DNA of 64,000 nucleotides from Burkholderia sp. D-99 (GCF_011605345.1 NZ_JAAOXM010000004.1:516601-580600), one strand, 5' to 3'; positions 36,955-46,754 are shown, counted from the stretch's first letter. The notes: generated by a model from the sequence alone, not told the origin. Numbers and translations: made by a program.

Positions 36955-39765
36955 GTGTCAACCCTGATTCCGGAATCTCCCGTTCTCGAGAAGTCCCGTG
37001 CGTATCGTCCCCAATCAATGAGCGTTGTCGACCTGTTGTGGCGGGCTGCACACCGATACCCCAGCTCGGGGTTACGGTTCATCGCCAGTGTTCCCGGCGA
37101 GGAGGACTTGTTCGTCACGTACGCCGCGTTGCTCAACGAGGCACGGAACATCGCCTCCGCGCTGCGCCTTCTCGGGCGCCGGCCCGGCGACAAGATCGTG
37201 CTCGTGCTCGATGACGCGCGAGATTTCATCCCCGCGTTCTGGGCATGCCTCCTGGGCGGCCAGATTCCATGCCCGCTCGCCCCGATCCGCAATGATCCGG
37301 CTCGCTGGGAACGGACGATCGAGCATGTCTGCACGTTGCTGGACGATCCGCTGCTGATCACGACCGAGGCGCTTGAAGGCTACCTGCCGGACGATTCGCT
37401 GGTCGTGACGCTCGACACCTTGCGCCACACGCTGCAGGGATTCAACCACGCGCCCGCGCATGAGGCATTCCCCGACGACCCCGCCGTATTCGTGCTGACA
37501 TCCGGCTCGACCGGCAATTCGAAGGCGGTGGTACTCACCCACGGCAACCTGCTTGCGTCGATGGCCGGCAAGAACGAGCGCCAGCGGCTGAGCGCGTCGG
37601 ACGTCACCCTCAACTGGATCTCGTTCGAACACGTCGCCGCGCTGCTCGAGGCACACCTGTTGCCGCTCTATGTTGGCGCCCAGCAGGTGCACGTGGATTC
37701 GGGCACGATCATCGCCAACCCGCTGGTATTCCTCGATCTGGTCAGTTGCTACCGCGTATCGATGACCTTCGCGCCCAATTTCCTGTTTGGACAGATCAAT
37801 GCGGCACTCCGATCTGCCAGCCCGGGCGCACTGCAATCGAGTTCCGTCGACCTGTCCAGCCTGCGGCACATCGTATCCGGCGGCGAAGCGACCGTTGTCG
37901 ACACCGGCCGGCGATTCCTCGAGCTGCTGGCGCCGTTCGGGCTGTCGCCGCACGCGCTGTGGCCGGCCTTCGGCATGAGCGAAACCTGCGCCGGGTCGAT
38001 ATATTCGCGCGAGTTTCCGGCGGCGGACACGTCGCGCGAATTTGCCGGCCTGGGTACGCCGATCGCGGGGCTGCAGATGCGCATCGCGGACGAAGAAGGC
38101 GTAGCCGTTCCAGATGGCGAGCCCGGAGAGCTGCAATTGCGCGGCGCGATGGTCTTCAGCCAGTACTACCGGAACGAAGAAGCGACGCGCGCAGCCTTCA
38201 CCCTGGACGGATGGTTTCGCACCGGGGATCTCGGGCGTGTCGAGCACGGAAAACTTCATCTGGTCGGCCGCAGCAAGGACAGCATCATCGTCAGCGGCGC
38301 GAACTACTTCAGCCACGAGCTTGAAACGACCGTCGAACAGCTCGACGGCATCGAACGCTCGTTTGTCGCGGCTTTTCCGACCCGTCCGAAAGGTGTCGAT
38401 ACCGAGCAGCTGGTCGTCGCGTTCGCCACGTCGATCCCGGCGGACGACGAGGCGCGGCTTCATCAGCTATGTATTGCCGTGCGCAACACCACGATCCTCC
38501 AGTGGGGCTTCCGGCCGACGCTGATTCTGCCGCTGCCCAAGCACGCGTTTCCCAAGACCAGTCTCGGGAAGGTCCAGCGGGCCACACTGCGCAAGCGCCT
38601 GGAGGCGGGTGAATTCGCCACCGAGATTGCGCACATGGCGGAGGTGACAAGCCGGCAAACGGGCGGATACGTGGCGCCGGAGGGCGCGACCGAGACGGCG
38701 CTGGTCGAGATTTTCGCCAACCTGTTTTCGCTCGAGCGCACCTCGGTGAGTGCAACGGCGAGCTTTTTCGACCTCGGCGGGACGTCGCTCGACATCCTCA
38801 AGCTCCAGCAGGCGATCGACCGCCGCTTCGACGGGACGCTGAAGATCTCGTTGTCCATGATCCTGCAGAATCCCAGCGCCCGCCGGCTGGCCGCACGTCT
38901 CGATCCAGCACGCGCAACGAACGCCACCTATGACCCGATCGTTCCGCTGCAGACCACCGGCACCAAGACGCCGCTGTTCTGCATTCACCCTGGTGTCGGC
39001 GAAGTCCTCGTGTTCGTCAACCTGGCGAACTATTTCGTCAACGACCGTCCGTTCTACGCGCTTCGCGCTCGCGGCTTCAATCCCGGCGAGCCCTACTTCG
39101 GGTCGTTCGACGAGCTGGTCAAAACCTATGTCGACGCGATTCGCGCGCGTCAGCCCCATGGCCCTTACGCGATAGCAGGCTACTCGTACGGCGGCGCCGT
39201 GACCTTGCCTGTCGCCAGGCTGCTCGAGTCGCAGGGAGAACGCGTGGCCTTTGTCGGCAGCATCGATGCGCCCCCGCTCATCCGGCACCCTCGCGGCAAG
39301 GTCGATGCCGTCGAGAGCGCCGTCATGCTCGCCTTCTTCCTGTCGCTGATCGACACCGAGCAGATGGAGACGTTGCCGGCGCAACTGCGCGCGATCGAAG
39401 ATCGTCAGGATATCCATGAATATCTGTACGGCATCGCGCCACGGGATCGCCTCGCCGAGCTCGGGCTCGACCTGCCGGGCTTCACCGCGTGGTCGAAGCT
39501 TGCCCTGGCGCTATCCGACATGGGTCATGCGTACGTGCCGTCGGGCACGATCGAATCGGCCACGGTGTTTTATGCGGACCCACTGTGGGGCGCCAAGCAG
39601 GATTACCTGGATCGGGAACTCCGGCGCTGGGACGAATTTACGCGGGCGCCAAACCGCTACATCGAGGTGACCGGCGAGCATCACACGATCCTCGATCCGC
39701 GGCACGTGACGGCGTTCCAGGCGACGCTGCGCGCGGAAATCGACCTCGCGCTGAACGGCCTGTAA
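36955..39765 (+). CDS. A-T-TE synthetase of the arylpyruvate-dimerising type (ralfuranone/atromentin synthetase class)
   Basis: 936 residues from a GTG at 36955 behind a strong GGAGG. Adenylation domain, about 20-570: LTSGSTGNSKAVVLTHGN (181-198), NWISFEHVAALLEAHLLPLY, FGMSETCAGSIYS, GWFRTGDLG and GRSKDSIIVSGANYFSHELE. Thiolation domain, about 585-655, with SFFDLGGTSLDILKL and Ser611 as carrier serine. Thioesterase, about 670-936, with AGYSYGGA (Ser744) and VTGEHHTILDP (His909/910). There is no condensation domain. This order and the EHVAALLEAHLL and GMSETCAGSIYS stretches are those of RalA, AtrA and TdiA, which activate arylpyruvates and join two of them. The neighbouring genes make phenylpyruvate. 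Fine specificity is not proven. Confidence 0.85.
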   Translation: MSTLIPESPVLEKSRAYRPQSMSVVDLLWRAAHRYPSSGLRFIASVPGEEDLFVTYAALLNEARNIASALRLLGRRPGDKIVLVLDDARDFIPAFWACLLGGQIPCPLAPIRNDPARWERTIEHVCTLLDDPLLITTEALEGYLPDDSLVVTLDTLRHTLQGFNHAPAHEAFPDDPAVFVLTSGSTGNSKAVVLTHGNLLASMAGKNERQRLSASDVTLNWISFEHVAALLEAHLLPLYVGAQQVHVDSGTIIANPLVFLDLVSCYRVSMTFAPNFLFGQINAALRSASPGALQSSSVDLSSLRHIVSGGEATVVDTGRRFLELLAPFGLSPHALWPAFGMSETCAGSIYSREFPAADTSREFAGLGTPIAGLQMRIADEEGVAVPDGEPGELQLRGAMVFSQYYRNEEATRAAFTLDGWFRTGDLGRVEHGKLHLVGRSKDSIIVSGANYFSHELETTVEQLDGIERSFVAAFPTRPKGVDTEQLVVAFATSIPADDEARLHQLCIAVRNTTILQWGFRPTLILPLPKHAFPKTSLGKVQRATLRKRLEAGEFATEIAHMAEVTSRQTGGYVAPEGATETALVEIFANLFSLERTSVSATASFFDLGGTSLDILKLQQAIDRRFDGTLKISLSMILQNPSARRLAARLDPARATNATYDPIVPLQTTGTKTPLFCIHPGVGEVLVFVNLANYFVNDRPFYALRARGFNPGEPYFGSFDELVKTYVDAIRARQPHGPYAIAGYSYGGAVTLPVARLLESQGERVAFVGSIDAPPLIRHPRGKVDAVESAVMLAFFLSLIDTEQMETLPAQLRAIEDRQDIHEYLYGIAPRDRLAELGLDLPGFTAWSKLALALSDMGHAYVPSGTIESATVFYADPLWGAKQDYLDRELRRWDEFTRAPNRYIEVTGEHHTILDPRHVTAFQATLRAEIDLALNGL

Positions 39766-39784
39766 CGCCGCACCGGAGACAGAC

Positions 39785-40651
39785 ATGACAACGACCGTCC
39801 GGCAGTTGAGCGTCAACGACGTCGACCTTGACTATGTGGATCAGGGTGCGGGCAACACGATTCTATTCGTGCACGGCTACATTTCGGATCACCGCGTATG
39901 GGACGCCCAGCAGCAGACGATTCCCGCCGGTTATCGCTACATTGCGCCTTCACAGCGCTACTTCGGCACCCGGCCGTGGCAGGACGAAGGCGACCGCTTT
40001 TCGTTCGCGACGCACGTCGACGACCTTGCCGCCTTCGTCCATCGCCTGGACGTGGCGCCGGTGCACGTGGTCGGATGGTCGTACGGCGCGGCGCTGGCGC
40101 TGGCGCTCGCCGTGAGGCACCCGGATTGCGTACGCAGTCTCTTTGCCTATGAACCGGGCAGCGTGACCTTCGTCACCGATCCCGACGACATCCGCATCCT
40201 CGCCGACGACCGTGCCGACATGGTGACGCCCGCCGTGGCAGCACAAGGGCGCGGCGACCTTCGTGACGCGCTGCGCCAGGTGTTCGACCACGCGAATGGA
40301 CGTACCGGCCTGTTCGATACGCTGGCCCCGGCGACACGTTCTGCATTCCTTGACAACGCCCGGACCATCCCTCTGCTGTTCCGCTCGCCGCCGCCGCTCC
40401 CCATCACCGATATCGAGCTCGGCCAGATCAGGGTGCCGGTGGCCATTGCAAGGGGTGAGCTGACCCGCACGTTCTATCGGGTCGTCGCGCAAACCGCCGG
40501 CCGCTTGATTCCCGACGCACGTCTCGTTGTCCTGCGTGACGGCATGCACGCGGCACCGGTTCTCACACCTGAACGGTTCAACGAAGCGTTCCTTGCCTTT
40601 CACCGCGACATCGACGCCTGGCCGACATCTCCGGTACGGGCACCCGCTTGA
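39785..40651 (+). CDS. Alpha/beta-fold hydrolase
   Basis: 288 residues with a standard alpha/beta-hydrolase plan: LFVHGYISDHRVW (oxyanion loop, near residue 28), nucleophile in VVGWSYGAALAL near 96, and histidine in RDGMHAAPVLTPERF near 255. The expected acid is less clear; VAIARGELT supplies a Glu where Asp is usual. It begins 19 bases after the synthetase. It may act on the synthetase product, for example in lactone or ester processing, or as an editing hydrolase. This is inference from position. Confidence 0.83.
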   Translation: MTTTVRQLSVNDVDLDYVDQGAGNTILFVHGYISDHRVWDAQQQTIPAGYRYIAPSQRYFGTRPWQDEGDRFSFATHVDDLAAFVHRLDVAPVHVVGWSYGAALALALAVRHPDCVRSLFAYEPGSVTFVTDPDDIRILADDRADMVTPAVAAQGRGDLRDALRQVFDHANGRTGLFDTLAPATRSAFLDNARTIPLLFRSPPPLPITDIELGQIRVPVAIARGELTRTFYRVVAQTAGRLIPDARLVVLRDGMHAAPVLTPERFNEAFLAFHRDIDAWPTSPVRAPA

Positions 40652-40711
40652 ATACCCGCACGTCATGCACGTTACGTACGTGTTGCACGACCCCCAGGGC
40701 CTTTTGAACCA

Positions 40712-42133
40712 ATGGATAACCCAATCATGAATGCACCCGACGAAAAGCGTACCCAGAAATGGGTCCTCACGCTGACATCCATCGCCGCATTGATGGCCAT
40801 GCTCGATTCGATGGTCGTTGCGACCGCGTCGAACGCCATCCGTGCAGACCTCCATGCATCGATCGGCGCGCTCCAATGGACGATGAACGCCTACAACCTG
40901 AGTATCGCCGCGCTGCTGCTCAGCGGCGCGGCACTCGGCGACCGCTTCGGGCGGCGGCGCATTTTCGTCCTCGGACTGTTGCTGTTCGTCCTGGCCTCGG
41001 CAGCCTGCGCGTTGTCGCGAAGCGCGCAATGGCTGATCGTGGCCCGCATCGTACAGGGCGCGGGGGCAGCGCTGATCACGCCACTGGCGCTCGCACTGCT
41101 GAGCGCGGCGTATCCGCCCGAGCATCGCGGCAAGGCACTTGGCCTGTTCAGCGGCATCATGGGTCTTGCGCTCATTATCGGCCCGGTGCTCGGCGGTGCC
41201 ATTGCCGGAAACGCCGCCTGGCAGTGGATCTTCTGGCTCAACGTACCGATCGGACTGGCCCTCATCCCGCTCGTGCAGCGCCACATCCCCGAGAGTTTCG
41301 GCCCCAACGTCGCGATTGATGCCCCGGGTGCGCTGCTGGTCATGGGCGCGGCGCTTGGGCTGGTCTGGGGCCTGACACGTGGAAGCGCCGTCGGTTGGTC
41401 AAGTACTGAAGTTGTCACCGCGCTCGCCGCAGGGTTCGTACTGGCGGTCGGATTCATCTACCAGGAATCTCGCACGGCCCAACCAATGGTGCCGTTGCGC
41501 TTCTTTCGCTCACGAGCGTTTTCTTCCGGTATCGGCGCAAGCTTCCTGTTCTATGCGGGCATGTACGGCGTCGTGTTCTTCCTGCCGCAATTCTTCCAGT
41601 TCGCCCAGGGCGAAGGGCCTTTCGGCGCGGGGCTGCGTCTGTTGCCGTGGACGGCGACGCTCTTCGTCGTCGCTCCCGTGGCAGGCAACATTGTCGACAA
41701 GATCGGCGAGCGCCCGCTGATGCTCGTCGGGTTGTTACTGCAGGCGCTTGGCTTCGCGTGGATCGCGTGGGAAGCCAGCCCCGACGTTCCCTATACGCAC
41801 CTGATCGTGCCGCTGGTGCTGGCCGGCGCCGGCGTTTCGATGGCAGGCCCCGCCGCGCAGAAGGCGGTACTGGGTGCGGTGACGGTCAAGGAAATCGGCA
41901 AGGCGTCGGGGATATTCAACATGTTCCGGATTCTCGGAGGCGCGTCCGGGATCGCCATCGCAGTCGTCGGATTCTCCAGCGCCGGCAGCCTCGGTTCCGC
42001 CAGGGAATTCACGCTCGGGTTCGTCTACGCGATGGCCATTGCAGCCATCCTCTCGCTTGCCGCCGTCGTCGCGTCCGCGTGGCAACCGGCCCGCGTCGCG
42101 GTCACCCAGGATCCGGCCGACGCAAAAATCTGA
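40712..42133 (+). CDS. MFS transporter, DHA2 (14-helix) exporter
   Basis: 473 residues. About 14 hydrophobic segments are seen, with LDSMVVATASNAIRADL in helix 1, the loop motif GAALGDRFGRRR near 70, ALLTPLALALLS-like helix 4 (ALITPLALALLSAAYP) and motif C in GPVLGGAIAG. It follows the hydrolase after 60 bases. A second ATG at 40727 is also possible. Last gene of the aromatic cluster and the likely exporter of its product. Substrate unproven. Confidence 0.9.
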   Translation: MDNPIMNAPDEKRTQKWVLTLTSIAALMAMLDSMVVATASNAIRADLHASIGALQWTMNAYNLSIAALLLSGAALGDRFGRRRIFVLGLLLFVLASAACALSRSAQWLIVARIVQGAGAALITPLALALLSAAYPPEHRGKALGLFSGIMGLALIIGPVLGGAIAGNAAWQWIFWLNVPIGLALIPLVQRHIPESFGPNVAIDAPGALLVMGAALGLVWGLTRGSAVGWSSTEVVTALAAGFVLAVGFIYQESRTAQPMVPLRFFRSRAFSSGIGASFLFYAGMYGVVFFLPQFFQFAQGEGPFGAGLRLLPWTATLFVVAPVAGNIVDKIGERPLMLVGLLLQALGFAWIAWEASPDVPYTHLIVPLVLAGAGVSMAGPAAQKAVLGAVTVKEIGKASGIFNMFRILGGASGIAIAVVGFSSAGSLGSAREFTLGFVYAMAIAAILSLAAVVASAWQPARVAVTQDPADAKI

Positions 42134-42157
42134 GGACACTGCACCACGTCTCGCCTC

Positions 42158-42187
42158 GGGGGCAGCAGTTGCCTGAACTGCTCCCCC
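42158..42187 (+). terminator. Hairpin after the aromatic operon
   Basis: GGGGG-C-AGCAGTT-GCCTG-AACTGCT-CCCCC forms a 12-bp stem with one bulged C, 25 bases after the exporter stop. No T-tract follows, so it is a terminator-like hairpin rather than a textbook intrinsic terminator. Confidence 0.5.
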
Positions 42188-42990
42188 GCAAAATCCGGCG
42201 AGATCCGACTGAATCCAAGGCCGTTCATCTCCGCACCCTTCCACCCGGTACGGCGTCTTTTTGTATGTCGACATCATCGCCGTCACGCCAAACGCGTTCA
42301 TCGCCCAGCGAATGCCTAGGGAAAATCCGGAGACATCCTTACAGCGATTTATCTGATGATTCACGGAAGCGTCATGTTTCGGCGATCCAGTCGTCCGCCA
42401 GGCTTTCAATTCGCGTCACGAAACCGATGCCGCCTCGCGGCCATCACGATGACCGCGGTCTGAAACGGCAGTCGCTGGCAAATCGTCAGGCGCTCAATAC
42501 TTTCAACAACCCGGTCGAGAGTAATCGTGAGATTCCGTGGCCCGCTGGTGCGGTGGAGACGAGGCGACGCGCGAAACCTGCGCGCCGCGATCGCGTCCTC
42601 CGACGACAGTGACGGCTGGCAAAGCCCTCGCCTGCATCTGTCGATCTACACCATCCTGTCCTGTCGTTCCGTTCGCCGCCACAACGCCGTCGCCGCGCGT
42701 GCCTACGTCGCGATCCATACCGACGACGTGGCATCGCTGCTGCCTTAGCGCGCCGCCCCTTTCCCTCTATCCGTTCGACCTGATCGCCGTGTCGCCAGAC
42801 CGGTGACGGGTTCGGCTCGCGCTTCGTTTCCGCGCGATCCCTCTCGCAATCGAACGGACTCCTCATCGTTGCGTATCGCGCTCGCTCACCGCGAGCGGCG
42901 ATCACGCACGCCCGCTTCATCCGATGAACCATCGCGCCCCGACCCGCGCATCGCGGATCGACACGCGCACCGAAAATGGAAGACTTCGTC
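42188..42990. other. Gene-free region between the aromatic cluster and the binding-protein gene
   Basis: About 800 bases. Several open frames exist, but they have neither ribosome-binding sites nor recognisable products. It probably marks the right edge of the aromatic cluster. Confidence 0.45.
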
Positions 42991-44100
42991 ATGCGAATCC
43001 ACACGCTTCACCGTGCCATTGCAACCGCCGCCATCCTGTCGGCCGCCGCGTCCGCCGGCACGACCGCCCATGCGGCCGGTGAACTGAACATCTACAACTG
43101 GTCCGACTACATCGCACCGGACACGATCCCGAACTTCCAGAAGCAGACGGGCCTCCATGTCCGCTACGACAACTACGACAGCGACGACACGCTGCAGGCG
43201 AAACTGCTGTCGGGGAATTCCGGCTACGACATCGTCGTGCCGACGTCGAACTACATGGCCAAGCAGATTCAGGCGAGCGTCTACCAGCCGCTCGACAAGT
43301 CGAAGCTGCCGAACCTGTCGAACCTCGATCCGCTGCTGATGAAGATGGTCGCCGACGCCGACCCCGGCAACCAGTACGGCGTGCCCTGGGCCTACGGCAC
43401 CGACGGCATCGGCTACAACGCCCAGGCCGTGAAGAAAGCACTCGGCGACAAGGCACCGGTCGACAGCTGGGCGCTGGTGTTCGATCCGGCCAACATGGCG
43501 AAGCTGAAGAGTTGCGGCGTGTCGTTCCTCGACCAGGCCGTCGACGTGTTCGCGGCCACGCTGCAGTACATGGGCAAGGATCCGAACAGCACGAACCCGG
43601 CCGACTACCGCGCGGCGTACGAGGTGCTCAAGAAGGTGCGCCCGTACATCACGCAGTTCAACTCGTCGGGCTACATCAACGATCTCGCGAACAACGACCT
43701 GTGCGTGTCGCTCGGCTACTCGGGCGACGTCGGCATCGCGCACCGCCGCGCCGCCGAAGCGAAGCGCCCGTACGAGATCCGCTTCGCGAATCCGAAGGAA
43801 GGCGGGCTGCTGTGGTTCGACATGATGGTGATCCCGAAGGACGCGCCGAACCGCGACGCCGCGCTGAAGTGGATCAACTACCTGCAGGATCCGAAGGTCA
43901 ACGCCGGCATCACCAACGCGGTGTTCTATCCGACAGCGAACAAGGCCGCGCGCCAGTACGTGAAGCCTGCCATCGCGCGCGATCCGTCGGTATATCCGGC
44001 CGACGAGGTGTTGAGCAAGATGACGCTGCTCAAGCCGATGCCGCCCGAGATTCGCCGGCTGCAGAACCGGCTGTGGGCGCAGTTGAAGACGGGGCGTTGA
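42991..44100 (+). CDS. Polyamine-type ABC substrate-binding protein (PotD/PotF-like)
   Basis: 369 residues. A signal peptide runs to AHAAG (about residue 31). The mature start LNIYNWSDYIAPDTIPNFQK is the classic PotF/PotD opening, followed by YDNYDSDDTLQAKLLSGNSG, YDIVVPTSNYMAKQI, VPWAYGTDGIGYN and VSLGYSGDVGIAHRRA. It would bind putrescine, spermidine or a related amine in the periplasm. The ATG at 42991 is chosen, giving a normal signal peptide; one at 42976 would add five residues. No permease or ATPase is nearby, so it is an orphan that may serve a transporter elsewhere. Confidence 0.9.
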   Translation: MRIHTLHRAIATAAILSAAASAGTTAHAAGELNIYNWSDYIAPDTIPNFQKQTGLHVRYDNYDSDDTLQAKLLSGNSGYDIVVPTSNYMAKQIQASVYQPLDKSKLPNLSNLDPLLMKMVADADPGNQYGVPWAYGTDGIGYNAQAVKKALGDKAPVDSWALVFDPANMAKLKSCGVSFLDQAVDVFAATLQYMGKDPNSTNPADYRAAYEVLKKVRPYITQFNSSGYINDLANNDLCVSLGYSGDVGIAHRRAAEAKRPYEIRFANPKEGGLLWFDMMVIPKDAPNRDAALKWINYLQDPKVNAGITNAVFYPTANKAARQYVKPAIARDPSVYPADEVLSKMTLLKPMPPEIRRLQNRLWAQLKTGR

Positions 44101-44124
44101 GCGGCGCGACGCGGGACTGAACCG

Positions 44125-44151
44125 TGCCTGCGGCGGCTCGCGCCGCAGGCA
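44125..44151 (+). terminator. Strong hairpin after the binding-protein gene
   Basis: TGCCTGCGGCG-GCTCG-CGCCGCAGGCA is a perfect 11-bp stem with a five-base loop, 25 bases after the stop. No T-tract follows. It probably ends the binding-protein transcript or protects its 3' end. Confidence 0.55.
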
Positions 44152-44342
44152 GTGTCCCGATCGGCAACGTAATAGTCGAGCCGCTCCGACAGAGCGTCGA
44201 CCGCCTGCCGGATCTGGCCGACGAGCCCTCGGCCGATCATCGACTTCATGAAGAACGGCCGCGCGCCCCTTAGCGTAAGGCTATTGTCGATATGGTTGCC
44301 GCCCGCCCGCCGCGACGGGCGAGTCGGCCAGCTGGTCTCGAC

Positions 44343-45734
44343 TTATCGCTTTCCGCTCCGGGGCATCGCGAATCGCAGCAATGCCATGCAGATCGACACG
44401 CTCCCTGCGATCACCCACCAGATGATCTGCAATCCTCTCCATGAAATCTGCCAGAGACGACGAACCCAATGCAGACTTCTCCGCCTTTCGGTCGGCGTGC
44501 GCTTGTTCAAGCCTGCCGCCTTGGCCGTCGCAAGCGCGATTTTCCCGCCGACGACAATGGAAAACAGCACGTAGTAGATCCATCGATAGTGCTTCGACCG
44601 ACGATCGTCCTTGACCAGCGTCAGCAGTTGCTCTTGTCGGTCGCGAAACGCGACGAGTGTCGAGACGACACATTCGCTTGCAAGCGATGCCGGATTAAAC
44701 GCATCGTGCCTGACGTCTCGCCCGTCGAGCCGTTCGGGAAACGACGCGCAGAACTGTATCGGGGTTCTCAGGCACCGCGACGAGGACGGCGGCATCAGGC
44801 TGACCCGACCGTCGATCCGCGTGACAGGACACATGTCCTCGTTGTAAGTCGCAATTTCGTTTCGCAACGACGTGATTTGCTCCGGTGTCAGGCGTTGCCC
44901 GTTAATCTGGTACATATCCGCGGCAGCATGCGGCCCCGTCACGACAAAGACAGCCGGATCTTCCGCCGAGTAATCGAGCAGCGTTTGCTGCACGCTCGAC
45001 GCCCAGCGGCATGACAGGCTCTCCCCCTGCCTGTTCTGCGCGCACCACGATTCATACCGTTCCGCCTGCTTCAGCAGATAGGCGCTCGCTCTCTGCGTAT
45101 CGCGCGAACGCTCCTGCAGCGACTGGACATGCCGGTTCGCTTGCGAATCGAACACGAAAAAAATGCCCGCGAGCAACGCGGCCGCGTACCAAACATGATC
45201 GTAGACATGCCCGAAACCGTCGCCGATCGGCAGGAGGTCGATGAGCACAAGCACGCCGCACCATCCCGCGACCAGCCCCAAACCTACCAGCGTCAGCATG
45301 CCCCAGCCGCTGCCCAGCACACCGCTCCCGCCGATGACGAACGAATCGGGCGCAAACGAAATCAAGGGCCACCAGCCCTGCAACACCAGCAACCCCGGCA
45401 GCAAAAGAATTGACAATGCAACCAGGGCCCCCGTCTTCCGGGCGAGCACATATCCCGTCGTGATGTAGAGGAACGCCAACACCAGCAAGAGTATCCAGAG
45501 CACGGCCAGAATCGGCAGCATCGCTTCGCCTGGCGACCAATAGCTCGAAACGATCTGCCCTTGCGCATCCTGCTCGACAAAATTCGACGAGACAAGTCCG
45601 AGCCCTTCAAAACTTTGCTGAATGTTCCAGGCGCCGCCTTTCAATATCACGAGATAGGGATATATCAGCCAGCCAAAATATTTACCGAGAAGATACCCCG
45701 ACCGCTCCGCTACGATATAAACAATCTCATTCAT
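44343..45734 (-). CDS. Multi-pass membrane protein of unknown function
   Basis: 463 residues. Hydrophobic segments lie near 72-95 (LPILAVLWILLLVLAFLYIT), 103-125, 142-165 (GMLTLVGLGLVAGWCGVLVL) and 183-198. A soluble middle of about 195 residues follows with five or more cysteines (ESWCAQN, LSCRWAS, DMCPVTR, RCLRTP, QFCASF). Two more segments lie near 393-415 and 435-455, with a basic tail. Codon use is less GC-biased than in neighbours, suggesting transfer. No family is recognised. The even cysteine spacing suggests disulfides, so the central domain may face the periplasm. No operon partner. Confidence 0.75.
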   Translation of the reverse strand: MNEIVYIVAERSGYLLGKYFGWLIYPYLVILKGGAWNIQQSFEGLGLVSSNFVEQDAQGQIVSSYWSPGEAMLPILAVLWILLLVLAFLYITTGYVLARKTGALVALSILLLPGLLVLQGWWPLISFAPDSFVIGGSGVLGSGWGMLTLVGLGLVAGWCGVLVLIDLLPIGDGFGHVYDHVWYAAALLAGIFFVFDSQANRHVQSLQERSRDTQRASAYLLKQAERYESWCAQNRQGESLSCRWASSVQQTLLDYSAEDPAVFVVTGPHAAADMYQINGQRLTPEQITSLRNEIATYNEDMCPVTRIDGRVSLMPPSSSRCLRTPIQFCASFPERLDGRDVRHDAFNPASLASECVVSTLVAFRDRQEQLLTLVKDDRRSKHYRWIYYVLFSIVVGGKIALATAKAAGLNKRTPTERRRSLHWVRRLWQISWRGLQIIWWVIAGSVSICMALLRFAMPRSGKR

Positions 45735-46202
45735 TTTTCAATCCGTCGAATCAACACGATCGGCCCATCGAAAATCCCGGCCTTAACCAGAATCATTCTA
45801 GGTGCGATATGCCAAATACAACAATCGACAGATCTCTTTTATATATTCTAAAAAATCAGGCTCTTTGTTTTATTTCACCGGCAATCACGCCGTGACGGAC
45901 TGGTTTGCCGATCAGCGCCTCGCCGGGCAAGCGGGAACTCCCGCCAGAGCCGCACGCCCCTGCACCGTGTTGCATGCCACCGCCGCGAACACCATCACGA
46001 CGTGAACCGCATCTACCAACACGTCGACCGGCGCACTCCGTGGCGTCTGGGCCATATGTGGCGCGATCCCATCAGCGATGCCTCTGCACGCGGCTCGACC
46101 ATGAAGCATGACTGCCATTCGACCGGGAGCGTGCACTCGACATGCGGGACGACCGGCCGCGACACGAGAGCGTCCGATCTCCACCGAGGCCGATTGCATG
46201 AA
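45735..46202. other. Gene-free region, AT-rich at its left
   Basis: The first 140 bases after the membrane-protein start are AT-rich and probably hold its promoter. The rest is GC-rich with a minus-strand open frame (46199-45912) that lacks a ribosome-binding site and any recognisable domain, so it is not called. Confidence 0.4.
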
Positions 46203-46754
46203 CTATCGCTTCGCGTGCGCCGCCGCAAACGCATCGTCCACGAACCGGATCACGTCATCGAGCGACGACGTGCACGTGGCGTCCGGCGCCAGCGACGCAA
46301 ACGCGCCGTCCGGCCCGAAACAGACGAGCGGCTTGCGCCAGCGCTGCGCGAGCGCAATTTCTTCGGCCGTGCCGTGCCCGCCCGGCAGCGCGACGATCAG
46401 GTCGCTGCTCAGCACGTTCACGTAGTTGCGGTTGATCGTGTGCGGCTCCGCATCCGGCTCGCGGCGCGGCAGCGGCGTGAGGATCGGGATGTCGACGAAC
46501 GGATGCGGATAACCGTCGAGCGGCACGAAGCCCGCAAGCGGATCGGCCTGTGTCGGCAGGATGCCGATCGATCGCCCGGCCCGCCCGGGCACGCCGGCGA
46601 ACGCACGCGCGACCGCCAGCATCACGCCCTGCCCGCCGCCCGTCAGCAGGTTGAAACCGGCCTGCGCGAGCCATGCGCCGAGCGGCTCCGAAAACGCGAG
46701 CCACGGCTCCTTGCCCGAGCCCATCACGCCGATCGTCTTGTTGTTCTGCTGCAT
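46203..46754 (-). CDS. LOG-family (TIGR00725-like) nucleotide-binding protein
   Basis: 183 residues. A Rossmann-like start IGVMGSGKEPW leads to LLTGGGQGVMLAVARAF near 40-55 and the family hallmark ALPGGHGTAEEIALA near 125. The LOG family includes cytokinin-activating phosphoribohydrolases, but the TIGR00725 branch is less defined. The gene is 44 bases after the MFS gene and probably co-transcribed. A nucleotide or phosphoribosyl substrate is likely; the exact reaction is unknown. Confidence 0.8.
   Translation of the reverse strand: MQQNNKTIGVMGSGKEPWLAFSEPLGAWLAQAGFNLLTGGGQGVMLAVARAFAGVPGRAGRSIGILPTQADPLAGFVPLDGYPHPFVDIPILTPLPRREPDAEPHTINRNYVNVLSSDLIVALPGGHGTAEEIALAQRWRKPLVCFGPDGAFASLAPDATCTSSLDDVIRFVDDAFAAAHAKR

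Noticed and set aside
45912..46199. Minus-strand 95-codon frame just upstream of the LOG-like stop
   Set aside because: No ribosome-binding site and no recognisable domain, despite a hydrophobic stretch near its end.
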